DNA of 64,000 nt from Sphingomonas qomolangmaensis. Its GTDB lineage: Bacteria; Pseudomonadota; Alphaproteobacteria; Sphingomonadales; Sphingomonadaceae. This document shows positions 44,790 through 53,073 of the stretch, one piece after another. Position 1 is the stretch's first letter, and every line of letters starts with the position of its first letter. The position numbers were made by a program, and so were the translations under genes. The stretch covers positions 620,001-684,000 of the forward strand of contig NZ_CP101740.1 in the NCBI RefSeq assembly GCF_024496245.1, written 5' to 3'. The notes under the pieces are model-generated. The model did no database searches and had not been told where the DNA came from. It saw only the letters and a list, made by a program, of their open reading frames with translations.

Positions 44790-45647
44790 ATGATCGACCG
44801 CCGCTCGCTGCTCATCGGCACCGCCGCGACGATCGCCGCCGGACCCGCCTTCGCGCAGGCGCGCGCCAACCCGTTCGAGGCGATCCGCGCCGAAACCGGC
44901 GGGCGGCTGGGGATCGCGGTGCATGACAGCGGCACCGGGCGGCGCTTCTCGCTCGATGCCGACAGCCGCTTTGCGATGTGCTCGACCTTCAAGGCGCCGC
45001 TCGCCGCCGCGATCCTCGCGCGCGTTGATGCCGGGCGGCTCGATCTCGCGCAGACGATCCGTTTCGGCGAGGGCGACCTGGTCGGCCATTCGCCGACGGT
45101 GCAAGCCAATCTCGCCGCCGGGCGCCTCAGTATCGAGCAACTGTGCGAAGCCGCGGTCACCGTCAGCGACAACGCCGCCGCCAACCTGCTGCTCCCGCAA
45201 TTGGGCGGTCCGACCGGGCTCACCCGCTTCTTCCGCGAACAGCGCGACACCGTCACCCGGCTCGACCGCGACGAGCCGACGCTCAACCAGGTACGCGGCG
45301 GCGATGTTCGCGACACCACCACGCCGCAGGCGATGGCGGCGTTGCTCGAACAGCTGTTCACCGCCAGCACGCTGTCGGCGGCCGCGCGCGACAGGCTGCT
45401 CGGCTGGATGGTGGCGAGCACCACGGGTCGCGCGCGGCTGCGTAAGGGCTTGCCCGCGACCTAGCGCGTCGGCGACAAGACCGGCACCAGCGGCGAGGGC
45501 TATTTCAACGACATCGCGGTCGCCATCCCGCCGGGGCGCAAGACGATCTTCATCGCCTGCTATCTCGACGCCCCCGGCCTAGACCCCGCTCGGGCCGGCG
45601 AAGCGCATGCCCGCGTCGGATCGCTGATCGGCGACCTGTTCGCCTGA
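44790..45647 (+). pseudogene. Class A beta-lactamase interrupted by an amber codon
   Basis: A 285-codon class A serine beta-lactamase frame starting 1 base after the ferredoxin stop. A Tat-like signal (MIDRRSLLIGTAATIAAGPAFA) precedes SxxK (STFK, S65-K68), SDN (126-128) and the general base E162 in DEPTLN. Codon 225 (45462-45464) is TAG where the family has Trp in GLPxxW. The frame then continues without change through RVGDKTGTSG, with KTG at codons 230-232, to a normal TGA at 45645. The truncated product would lack KTG and the last helix, so it should be inactive unless the amber codon is suppressed. One base change (TGG to TAG) explains it; everything else looks conserved, so the loss is recent or a sequencing error. 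Confidence 0.85.
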
Positions 45648-45710
45648 GGTAGGGTAGCGCTGCGCGCCGCCAATGCTTGCGCGCCCGCGCAACCTTCGCC
45701 ATATGCCCGC

Positions 45711-45804
45711 TCGGGAGTCGGGCGGACGTGGTCGTCGCCAACCCGGTCAGGTCCGGAAGGAAGCAGCCGCAACGATTTCGCCGCGGGTCGTCCCGGCTCC
45801 CACC
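45711..45804 (+). ncRNA. ffs: SRP RNA (4.5S, small bacterial type)
   Basis: The diagnostic apical sequence GGTCAGGTCCGGAAGGAAGC lies at about 45755-45774. The outer stem GGGAGTCGGG (45713-) pairs with CCCGGCTCCC (-45801). The RNA folds into one long hairpin that binds Ffh. Ends are approximate. Confidence 0.9.
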
Positions 45805-46053
45805 GCGAAGTGTGCCAGGATCGCCGCAGTTGCCGACAGTCCAACGCAGCCGCCAGCGCCATATTTCCAATAGCGTCTTTAACGCTTCGTCAACACTAGT
45901 GTGCAGTGGCACGATAGTGCTGCCAAAATGCAACAATCGCGTGAAAAACCCTGCCTTCGCCACGTATTTTGTCGATCGTGGAGGAACTTAAGCGTCGATC
46001 GGTTACTGGTACGGGGTAGCGCACCGTCGCGCGCACCACAGGGAGACCCGAAT

Positions 46054-46302
46054 ATGATCGCACGCCTTCTTTCCGGCCTGGCCGCAACTGCCCTTATCGC
46101 TGCACCGGTCGCAGCATCGGCCGCTTCGGCTGCCGCACCTGCCGCCAAGCTTTCGGTCGCGCAGGCCCGCACCGGCACTGCCGCAACCAAGACCAACCGT
46201 CAGGCGGGCGTCAGCCTGTTCCCGGCGCTGCTGGCAGCAGCAATCATCGCCGGCGGTGTCTACCTCGTGGTCGACAGCAACGACGATTCGGACAGCAACT
46301 AA
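46054..46302 (+). CDS. Small exported or membrane protein, unknown (82 residues)
   Basis: A signal-like N-terminus (MIARLLSGLAATALIAAPVAASA), an Ala/Thr-rich middle, a hydrophobic helix at about residues 53-72 (VSLFPALLAAAIIAGGVYLV), then an acidic tail VDSNDDSDSN. GGGAG precedes the ATG at 46054. A perfect terminator follows. No function is recognised; similar small Ala-rich proteins occur in sphingomonads. Confidence 0.7.
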   Translation: MIARLLSGLAATALIAAPVAASAASAAAPAAKLSVAQARTGTAATKTNRQAGVSLFPALLAAAIIAGGVYLVVDSNDDSDSN

Positions 46303-46309
46303 TCGGTGA

Positions 46310-46332
46310 GCGGGGGGCGAAACGCCCCCCGC
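46310..46332 (+). terminator. Terminator after the 82-residue protein gene
   Basis: A perfect 10-base stem GCGGGGGGCG/CGCCCCCCGC with loop AAA, then TTCATCTT. Confidence 0.8.
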
Positions 46333-46491
46333 TTCATCTTACCGCCATGGCAGCGCCCGCGCGCAGCCAGAGGCGACCCGCTCGCGAGCGGCTCGGGCGT
46401 CGCGCCACGGCAGCGAGCCCCTCTTCGATCCATCCTTGTCGATTGCATGTGCCTTGGATGTGATATGCCCGATCGCCAAGGGGAGCCTCGG

Positions 46492-47754
46492 ATGATCTGG
46501 AATGCGCAGCATCTGGCAGTCGGCGCCGCGATCGCGATCGGGTTGCTGATCGGGATCGAACGCGGATGGAACCTGCGCGATGCCCGCGAGGGAACCCGCG
46601 TCGCCGGGGTGCGCACCTTCGTCCTGCTCGGGCTGCTGGGCGGTCTCGCCGGCCTGCTCGGCACCGACGAGCAACCCTTGGTCGCGGCGTTGCTGATCGC
46701 CGCGCCCGCGCTCATCCTGGCGATCGGCTATGCCACGGACCCTGCAAAGCGCCTGAAGCCCGACGCGACTACCGCGATCGCCGCGTTGCTGACCTTGGCG
46801 CTGGGGTTCGTCGCGGGCCATGGCCAGCCGATGCTCGCCATCGCGTGCGCCGCGCTCGTCACCTTCGTCCTGGCGCTCCGCACCGAAGCGCATGCGCTGA
46901 TCGCCAAGCTCGATGGTCAGGACATCAAGGCTATGGCGCGCTTCGCGGTGATCGCTGCGGCGGTGCTGCCGTTCCTGCCGAGCGGCGACTATGGGCCCTA
47001 TGATGCCTGGAACCCGCAGAAATTGTGGCTGGTGGTGGTGCTGGTGACGGGCTTTTCCTTCGCCGGCTATGTCGCGAACCGGATATTCGGCGCGCGCCAC
47101 GGGACGATCGCCACCGCGCTGATCGGCGGCGCCTATAGCTCGACCGCGGTGACCCAGTCGCTGGCGCAGCGGCTGGGTTCGGATTCGCCCGGGGGTGCCG
47201 AAAGCGCGGGGATCGCGCTGGCCAGCGCGGTGATGTACCTGCGGGTGCTGATCCTGGTGGCGGCGCTGGCGACGTCGGTGCTGGCGCCGTTCGCGATCGT
47301 CCTGCTGCCCGCATCGCTCGCCGCGCTGATCGCCGGGGTTTGGCTGTATCGCAAGGCATCGGCGGGCGATGACGCCACGCCGCCGGGAAACCCGATCGCG
47401 CTGGCGCCTGCGCTCGGCTTCCTGCTCTTCGTCGCGCTTGCCGCGGTCGCCGCGCGCTGGGCCGAGGGGCGGTTCGGCGAACAAGGCATCGCGACGCTGG
47501 TGCTGGTGATGGGCAGCCTCGACGTCGATGCCGCGATCGTCACCGTCGGCGGGCTGCAACCCGGCGCCATCTCCCCCGAACTGGCCGCGCTAGCCCTGGG
47601 GGGGACGGTGCTCGCCAATATGACGGTGAAGCTGGGTATCACGATCGCCTATGCTCGATCGCGCGGCCGCGACGCGGCGATCGCGCTGGGTGCCAGCATG
47701 ATCGTCCTGCTGCTTTCGCTCGGCGTCGGGTTCGCGCGGCTGGGATCGACCTGA
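46492..47754 (+). CDS. MgtC/SapB and DUF4010 family membrane protein
   Basis: A 420-residue polytopic inner-membrane protein of about 12 helices. The N-terminal MgtC/SapB-like part has LLIGIERGWNLRDAREGTRVAGVRTFVLLGLLGG (motif at about 18-50), and the C-terminal half is DUF4010 (FSFAGYVANRIFGARHGTIATALIGGAYSSTAVT). The function is not known with certainty; MgtC relatives are linked to Mg2+ stress and membrane potential. The ATG at 46492 has AGGGGAG upstream; an in-frame upstream extension is Arg-rich and unconserved. Confidence 0.88.
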   Translation: MIWNAQHLAVGAAIAIGLLIGIERGWNLRDAREGTRVAGVRTFVLLGLLGGLAGLLGTDEQPLVAALLIAAPALILAIGYATDPAKRLKPDATTAIAALLTLALGFVAGHGQPMLAIACAALVTFVLALRTEAHALIAKLDGQDIKAMARFAVIAAAVLPFLPSGDYGPYDAWNPQKLWLVVVLVTGFSFAGYVANRIFGARHGTIATALIGGAYSSTAVTQSLAQRLGSDSPGGAESAGIALASAVMYLRVLILVAALATSVLAPFAIVLLPASLAALIAGVWLYRKASAGDDATPPGNPIALAPALGFLLFVALAAVAARWAEGRFGEQGIATLVLVMGSLDVDAAIVTVGGLQPGAISPELAALALGGTVLANMTVKLGITIAYARSRGRDAAIALGASMIVLLLSLGVGFARLGST

Positions 47755-47880
47755 TCGCGGCTTGAAACGCGACGTCGGGTTCGTTCAAGTTGCTGGCAAT
47801 CGGTTGGCACAGCGCGCCAAAAGATGCGACACCGCGCTGGACCGGCTGCCAATGCTGGGTGGCAAGACAGGAGGGAAGCG

Positions 47881-49101
47881 ATGATCGTAGACAAGTTTAC
47901 GCGGCGCGGGTTCATCGGGGCGAGCGGCGGCGTGGCATCGCTGGCGTTGACCGCCAGTCCTGCCGGCGCCTTGCTGCAGGCGGGCGGCGCGGTGCGCGCG
48001 GCCGGTCAGCCGATGCCCGGCGGCGTCAAGCTTCCCACCACCCCGCCAAAACGTAAACGCGCCGACAGCGTCGGCTTCGCGATCGTCGGCCTTGGCGGCT
48101 ATGCGCTCAACCAGATGATGCCGCGGTTCGGACAGGCCGGGCGTGCGCATATCGCCGCGATCGTGTCGGGCAACCCCGAGAAGCTGCGCCGCGTCGGCGA
48201 TGCCTATGGCGTGCCGCAGGATGCGCGCCATTCCTACGCCGACTATGCCAAGATCGCGGCCGACGACCGGATCGATGCGGTGTACATCGTGCTGCCGACC
48301 GGGCTGCATGCCGACTATGCGACGCGCGCCTTCGCCGCGGGCAAGCACGTGCTGTGCGAGAAGCCGATGGCGCTGACGAGCGCCGATTGCGCGCGGATGA
48401 TCGCTGCCGGAAAACGCGCGAACCGCAAGCTGATGATCGCGTACCGCTCGCATTTCGAACCGTATAATGTCGAGGCGATGAAGCTGATGCGGCAAAAGGC
48501 GGTCGGCGACGTCCGGCTGCTGCGGACCGAGCAATCCTATCGGATGGGGCCCACCAGCCCGAGCGAGAATTGGCGGACCAGCCGCGCGCTGGCGGGCGGG
48601 GGCCCGCTCGAGGATTACGGCCTCTACGGCATGCAATCGGCGCTCTATCTGACGAATGAAATGCCCGAGAGCATTAGCGCCAGCACCTTCCGCCCCAATG
48701 GCGATCCGCGCTTCGCCGAGATCTTCGCGCATGTCTCGTCGCAATGGCGCTTTCCCTCGGGTGCGGTGGCGCAATTGGTGACCTCGTATGATTCGGCAGG
48801 CGTCAATTTCGCGCATGTCCGTGGCACCACCGGCGCGCTGATCATGGATCCGGCCACGAGCTATTCGGGGCAGAAGATGCGGATCGAGGGCGGAGAGGAC
48901 CGTGAGTTCGCGCCGGGCGACCCGAGCGTCCAGTTCGCGCGCCAGATCGACCACTTCGTCGACGCGATCCGCGACAACACGCCGATCATCACGCCGGGGG
49001 AAATGGGGCTGCGCGATACCCGGCTGATCGAGGCGATCTATGCATCGGCGGCAGCGGGGCGGACGGTGAAGCTGGCGCCCGACGGCAGGATGCGCGGCTG
49101 A
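47881..49101 (+). CDS. Gfo/Idh/MocA family oxidoreductase, Tat-exported
   Basis: A 406-residue NAD(P)-dependent sugar oxidoreductase. The twin-arginine signal is FTRRGFIGASGG, typical of glucose-fructose oxidoreductase. The Rossmann motif is IVGLGGYALNQMMP, and the EKP motif is in CEKPMAL. The C-terminal domain has DYGLYGMQSALYL. A strong AGGAGG-type site precedes the ATG at 47881. It is probably periplasmic, with tightly bound cofactor. The CE15-like gene follows on the same strand, suggesting carbohydrate processing. Confidence 0.9.
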   Translation: MIVDKFTRRGFIGASGGVASLALTASPAGALLQAGGAVRAAGQPMPGGVKLPTTPPKRKRADSVGFAIVGLGGYALNQMMPRFGQAGRAHIAAIVSGNPEKLRRVGDAYGVPQDARHSYADYAKIAADDRIDAVYIVLPTGLHADYATRAFAAGKHVLCEKPMALTSADCARMIAAGKRANRKLMIAYRSHFEPYNVEAMKLMRQKAVGDVRLLRTEQSYRMGPTSPSENWRTSRALAGGGPLEDYGLYGMQSALYLTNEMPESISASTFRPNGDPRFAEIFAHVSSQWRFPSGAVAQLVTSYDSAGVNFAHVRGTTGALIMDPATSYSGQKMRIEGGEDREFAPGDPSVQFARQIDHFVDAIRDNTPIITPGEMGLRDTRLIEAIYASAAAGRTVKLAPDGRMRG

Positions 49102-49126
49102 TCGGGCCGGGAAGGTGAGGCGGCGT

Positions 49127-50629
49127 ATGGCTGGCAAGACGATACGGATGGCGGGCATCTTGCTGGCCGCCGCAGCCCTGACCGCGCAAAATTCGGGCAG
49201 CGGCGATGCCGATCGTGCGGCGATGATGCGGCAATTGGGGATTACGGCACTCGTCCCCGGGCCGAGCGGCGACGAGCAGGCGCCCAACCATGCCAATTAC
49301 GAAGAGGCCAGCGCCAATCCGTACCCCGCGCTGCCAGACGTCCTGATGGCGGAGAACGGGCGCAGGATCGCCACTGCCGATGCGTGGTGGAAGGTGCGAC
49401 GGCCCGAGATCGTCGAGGCGTTCTCGCGCGAAATCTATGGGCGGGTGCCAAAGGGGCTGCCCGCGGTCGAATGGCGCGTCGTTGCCGAAGAGACGCAGAC
49501 GATCGGATTTTTCCGCCCGGTTCGGGTTCGGCAGCTCGTCGGTCATGTTCCGAGCCCCGAGGCAGCGGCACCCGCGGTCGATATCCGGATGACCGTCGTC
49601 ACGCCCGCAGGGGCAACGCAGCCGGTACCGTTGCTGATCATGTTCGGCCGCGACGTGCCCCCCGCGCCGACCCAGCCCGATCGCGCCGAAGCCGCGCGGA
49701 TCGACGCAGCGATGAAGGCGCTGCTGCTGCGGCAGGACCCGTCGCTGGCGACGGTCTTCGCGCGGCATCCGTTCTTCGCTTTCCAAGCCGAACAGCCCTT
49801 GCGGTTCACCCCGCCGGGCCCGGGCGACCCGCCGCGCGAGGAGCAGTTGATCGCCGCGGGATGGGGCTATGCTCTGCTCGACCCGACCAGCGTCCAGCCC
49901 GACAATGCCGACGCGCTGCGCCAGGGAATCATCGGGCTGGCCAATCGGGGCAGGGCGCGCGCGCCCGATGACTGGGGTGCGCTTCGTGCCTGGGCCTGGG
50001 GCGCGAGCCGTGGCTTCGATTGGCTGGCGGCCGATCCGACGATCGATGCGCGCCGGATCGGGATCGAGGGGGTGTCGCGCTATGGCAAGGCAGCGTTGCT
50101 CGCCGCGGCGTTCGATGACCGCTTCGCGATGGTGCTGGTGGGATCGTCGGGCAAGGGCGGCGCGACCTTACTTCGCCGCAATTTCGGCGAGGGGGTGGCG
50201 AATCTGGCGACCGGCCAGCATTATTGGATGGCGGGCAACTTCCTAAAATACAACGCGAAGTCGGGGAAAGACGCGCTGAACCCCGGCGACCTCCCGGTCG
50301 ATTCGCACCAGCTGATCGCGCTGGTCGCACCGCGGCTCGCCTTCATCAGCTATGGCGTTCCCGAAGCGGGCGACGCCAAATGGCTCGACCAGCGGGGGTC
50401 GTTGATGGCGGCGGTGGCGGCGGGGCGCGTCTGGCGCCTGCTGGGCGCGCGCGATCTCGGCTTGGGCGACGACTGGCGAGGCGTGCAGCTGCCGCCGGTG
50501 AATAGCGGGTTGCTCGACGGCGAGCTCGCCTGGCGTCAGCATGATGGCGGGCATACCGATCAACCCAATATGAAGCGCTTCCTCAGCTGGGCGAATGCGA
50601 AGATCGGGTGGGTGCCGCCGACGAGGTAG
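49127..50629 (+). CDS. CE15-like carbohydrate esterase (glucuronoyl-esterase/acetyl-xylan esterase family)
   Basis: A 500-residue exported hydrolase. A hydrophobic signal segment (MAGILLAAAALTA) follows a short basic start. RLGIEGVSRYGKAALLAAAFD near residue 315 carries the CE15 nucleophile motif GxSRxGK; the two parts of this segment are contiguous. The C-terminal histidine is in QHDGGHTDQPN. CE15 enzymes cleave ester links between glucuronoxylan and lignin, but bacterial relatives act on various uronate esters. I prefer ATG 49127 over GTG 49115 because GAGG lies 6 bases before it. Confidence 0.82.
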   Translation: MAGKTIRMAGILLAAAALTAQNSGSGDADRAAMMRQLGITALVPGPSGDEQAPNHANYEEASANPYPALPDVLMAENGRRIATADAWWKVRRPEIVEAFSREIYGRVPKGLPAVEWRVVAEETQTIGFFRPVRVRQLVGHVPSPEAAAPAVDIRMTVVTPAGATQPVPLLIMFGRDVPPAPTQPDRAEAARIDAAMKALLLRQDPSLATVFARHPFFAFQAEQPLRFTPPGPGDPPREEQLIAAGWGYALLDPTSVQPDNADALRQGIIGLANRGRARAPDDWGALRAWAWGASRGFDWLAADPTIDARRIGIEGVSRYGKAALLAAAFDDRFAMVLVGSSGKGGATLLRRNFGEGVANLATGQHYWMAGNFLKYNAKSGKDALNPGDLPVDSHQLIALVAPRLAFISYGVPEAGDAKWLDQRGSLMAAVAAGRVWRLLGARDLGLGDDWRGVQLPPVNSGLLDGELAWRQHDGGHTDQPNMKRFLSWANAKIGWVPPTR

Positions 50630-50644
50630 CGGCGGCTTGACCCT

Positions 50645-50661
50645 CCTCCCTTTCCGGGAGG
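50645..50661. terminator. Short hairpin between convergent genes
   Basis: CCTCCC/GGGAGG stem with a 5-base loop between the CE15-like gene and the leftward Crp-type gene. It has no clear U-tract. Confidence 0.45.
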
Positions 50662-50675
50662 CGATTAACTACCCT

Positions 50676-51398
50676 TTACGCGGCGCGTTTCAGGCGGCGG
50701 TGCAGATAGTTTGCGTCGAACCCGGCGATCCGCGCGAGCTTGGCGGGGTCGAGGATCGTCAGCGAACCCGATCGCAGATCCATCACTTCGGCCTGGCGCA
50801 GCGCTTGGAGCACGCGGTTGACGTGGACCGGGGTGAGGCCGACCGCGTCGGCGAGCACCACCTGGGTCAGCGGCATCTCGCACTGATTGTCGGTCGCGAG
50901 CCCGATATTGTGCATGCGGATGTACAGCTCGCACATCAGATGCGCGACGCGCTCCTGCGCCTTGCGGCGTCCCATGCTGACGATCCACGCACGAAGCACG
51001 CCCTGATCGACCAGCTGTGACCACCAGAAGGCGCGGGTGATCGCGGGGCGCGCTTCTACCAGCGCCTCCATCTGCTGGCGCGGGAGCGAGGCGACCTTGG
51101 CCTTGGTCAGCGTCACGATGCTGTGGTCCATCGCCTCGAGCACCGCGATGTGGATGTCGCAGAAATCGCCCGGCAGCATGAACGCCATGATCTGGCGCCC
51201 GCCATCGGGCAGGATCTTGTACCGCGCCGCCCAGCCTTCGAGCATCACGAACACCGGATCGGGACGATCGCCTTCGCGGATCAAATGATGGCCCGCGCGA
51301 TGGCCGCGGATGCTGTGGCAGGCTGCAGTCAGCAATCGGACGTCGTCATCGCTGAGCGGGCCGTGGCCGCGCAGACGGTCGGTGAAGGCGTTGGACAT
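50676..51398 (-). CDS. Crp/Fnr family transcriptional regulator (left copy)
   Basis: A 240-residue regulator. The N-terminal cyclic-nucleotide-binding fold covers residues 20-140 (LIREGDRPDPVFVMLEGWAARYKILPDG, PGDFCDIH), and the C-terminal winged helix-turn-helix covers 150-235 (LTQVVLADAVGLTPVHVNRVLQ). It has no Fnr-type Cys cluster. It is clearly paralogous to the regulator at 58603-59334 (shared WIVSMGRR, ERVAHLMCELY, GFD-NYLHRRL). GGAGGGAG precedes the ATG. It is divergent from the small helical protein gene, with 168 bases between them. Confidence 0.92.
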   Translation of the reverse strand: MSNAFTDRLRGHGPLSDDDVRLLTAACHSIRGHRAGHHLIREGDRPDPVFVMLEGWAARYKILPDGGRQIMAFMLPGDFCDIHIAVLEAMDHSIVTLTKAKVASLPRQQMEALVEARPAITRAFWWSQLVDQGVLRAWIVSMGRRKAQERVAHLMCELYIRMHNIGLATDNQCEMPLTQVVLADAVGLTPVHVNRVLQALRQAEVMDLRSGSLTILDPAKLARIAGFDANYLHRRLKRAA

Positions 51399-51566
51399 TG
51401 TGTGCTCCCTCCGACGAGGTATCCGATGACCGCATGCTAACACTAACCTCGATTATGTTTCCTATCCAAAAGTGGTGCATTATCGTGGTATTGCCGGCAA
51501 CCAGACCCAGGCGCCGGCGGCCGGGAGATGCGTATCGCTCTCGCCTGACCTTCGATCGACCGTGTC

Positions 51567-51845
51567 ATGGACGATATCAACCGCGATGCCTTCCTCCCGG
51601 TGGTTCCCGGCGCGGCCGAACCCGACGCGCACGGCCAAGCCGCGCTGTTGCTGGTCGAAAGCATGCTGCACGCGCTGGTCGAAGCGCGGGTCTTTACGCT
51701 GGGGGCCGCGCTAGAGGTCGTCGAGACGACCTGCGAAGTGAAGATGGAAGTCGCGGAGCTAGCGGGTGAATCCAAGGCCAGGATGCAGGAATCGCTCGAC
51801 CTGTTGAACGCGATTTATGTCAGCCTTGCCGCCGATGCCCAATAG
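51567..51845 (+). CDS. Small helical protein paired with Crp regulator (left copy)
   Basis: A 92-residue soluble, acidic, helix-rich protein of no known family. The core PDAHGQAALLLVESMLHALVE is shared almost residue for residue with the protein at 58144-58431, then V-T and an acidic amphipathic C-terminal helix. Both copies lie divergently ~170 bases from a Crp/Fnr regulator. Whether it is regulated by, or regulates, that protein is unknown. Confidence 0.72.
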   Translation: MDDINRDAFLPVVPGAAEPDAHGQAALLLVESMLHALVEARVFTLGAALEVVETTCEVKMEVAELAGESKARMQESLDLLNAIYVSLAADAQ

Positions 51846-51939
51846 GCCGCATCTTTCTGAGCGGGTGGCTCGCATCGCTGCGGGAGCTGGCTTCGGCATC
51901 CGCCGTCGTTGCGTAACGAACGAGCAAAAGGGACCCGCC

Positions 51940-52362
51940 TTGATCACCGAATTGCCCGAAGCCTATGCGTGGAAACCCGAACATCTTCGGCTGGCGGTCG
52001 ATGCCGCCGGCGTCGCGCTGTGGGCGTGGAATGTCGAGACCGACCTGCTGACGATGGACCGGCGCGGCTTCGACCTATGGGGGCTCGAATGGAGCAACGA
52101 GGTCGATTTCGAAACGCTGTCGGCGCGAATCCACCCCGCCGATCGCGACCGGGTCCGCGCTGCCTTCGCCGCCACCCGCGCGATCCTGGGTGCCTATGAG
52201 ACCGATTTCCGGATCCTGATCGACGGCGAGGTGCGCTGGATCGCTGCGCGCGGCGAAGGCGCAGATGTCGGCATCGTAGGCCGAACGATGTTCGGGATCT
52301 TCGTCGACGTCACCGGCCGCAAACAAGCCGAGGAGGGGCACGAATTGCTCGCGGGGAGATGA
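51940..52362 (+). pseudogene. PAS-domain half of a probable frameshifted HWE histidine kinase
   Basis: About 140 residues. A PAS fold (LRLAVDAAGVALWAWNVETDLLTM, FETLSARIHPADRDRVRAAFAA, FVDVTGRKQAEE) ends in GHELLAGR and a stop. In this kinase family the text continues LLAGEMSHRVKNLL. Adding one G to the GGGG run at 52353-52356 restores exactly that, joining the frame to the next gene. The start is taken as TTG 51940, with AAAGGGA upstream; an ATG at 51817 would overlap the preceding gene. It may alternatively be a separate sensor with a 4-base overlap to the kinase. Confidence 0.7.
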
Positions 52363-52940
52363 GCCACCGCGTCAAGAACTTGCTGACGATCGCGTCGGGG
52401 CTGACCGCGATCGCGTCGCGTTCGGCAAGCTGCAAGCAGGACATGGCACGCGAACTCACCGGTCGGCTGTCGGCGCTCGGTCGTGCGCATGATCTGGTCC
52501 GGCCGCTGCCATCGCGGCAGGGGGAAGCGGCGCTGCTGGGCGATCTGCTGTCGATATTGCTGGCGCCCTATGACGAGTTCGGCGCCTTCAAGGGCTGGTT
52601 TCGCGTCGCGGTCGAGCGGATCGGCGTCGGCGAGAACGCTGCAACCGGCGTCGCGCTGGTGGTGCACGAACTGGCGACGAATTCGATGAAATATGGCTCG
52701 CTGTCGGCGCCGACCGGCACGCTCGATCTTTCGAGCGAATCCGACGGCGACGATATCGTGCTGACCTGGGTCGAGCGCGGCGGGCCCCCCGTCGTCGAAC
52801 CCGACGCCCCCGACGGGTTCGGCAGCCTGTTAATAAGGCGCAGCGTCAACCGCCAGTTGGGCGGGACGATCGATTATGACTGGTCGGCGCAAGGCCTGAT
52901 CGTGACGCTGCGGATCAGCCGCGCGCATCTGGCAATTTGA
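52359..52940 (+). CDS. HWE/HisKA_2 histidine kinase catalytic half
   Basis: A 193-codon frame beginning ATGA over the PAS stop. The phosphoacceptor His is H3 in MSHRVKNLL. The ATPase has N-box HELATNSMKYG and the HWE-type tryptophan segment LTWVERGGP, then GFGSLLIRRSVNRQLGG. It starts right at the dimerisation helix, so it would lack any sensor if translated alone. It is most likely the second half of one gene with the PAS half. The output could be the adjacent receiver-GAF protein. Confidence 0.82.
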   Translation: MSHRVKNLLTIASGLTAIASRSASCKQDMARELTGRLSALGRAHDLVRPLPSRQGEAALLGDLLSILLAPYDEFGAFKGWFRVAVERIGVGENAATGVALVVHELATNSMKYGSLSAPTGTLDLSSESDGDDIVLTWVERGGPPVVEPDAPDGFGSLLIRRSVNRQLGGTIDYDWSAQGLIVTLRISRAHLAI

Positions 52941-53073
52941 ACGCTGGGCTTTCGAAACGCCGCCCCGGCGATCGCCCGACGTAACGGATCGGTAAGGGAA
53001 TTGTCATAACAAGCGTTTATAACATTGGTGGCTTTGTGCAGCGCCTCGCCGATGTGAGTTAGGGTAAGGCGTA

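Noticed and set aside
45986..46006. GGAAC resembling the -35 of an EcfG general-stress promoter before the 82-residue protein gene
   Set aside because: The following GTT-like -10 is only about 14 bases away, shorter than the usual 16-17, so the match is probably chance.
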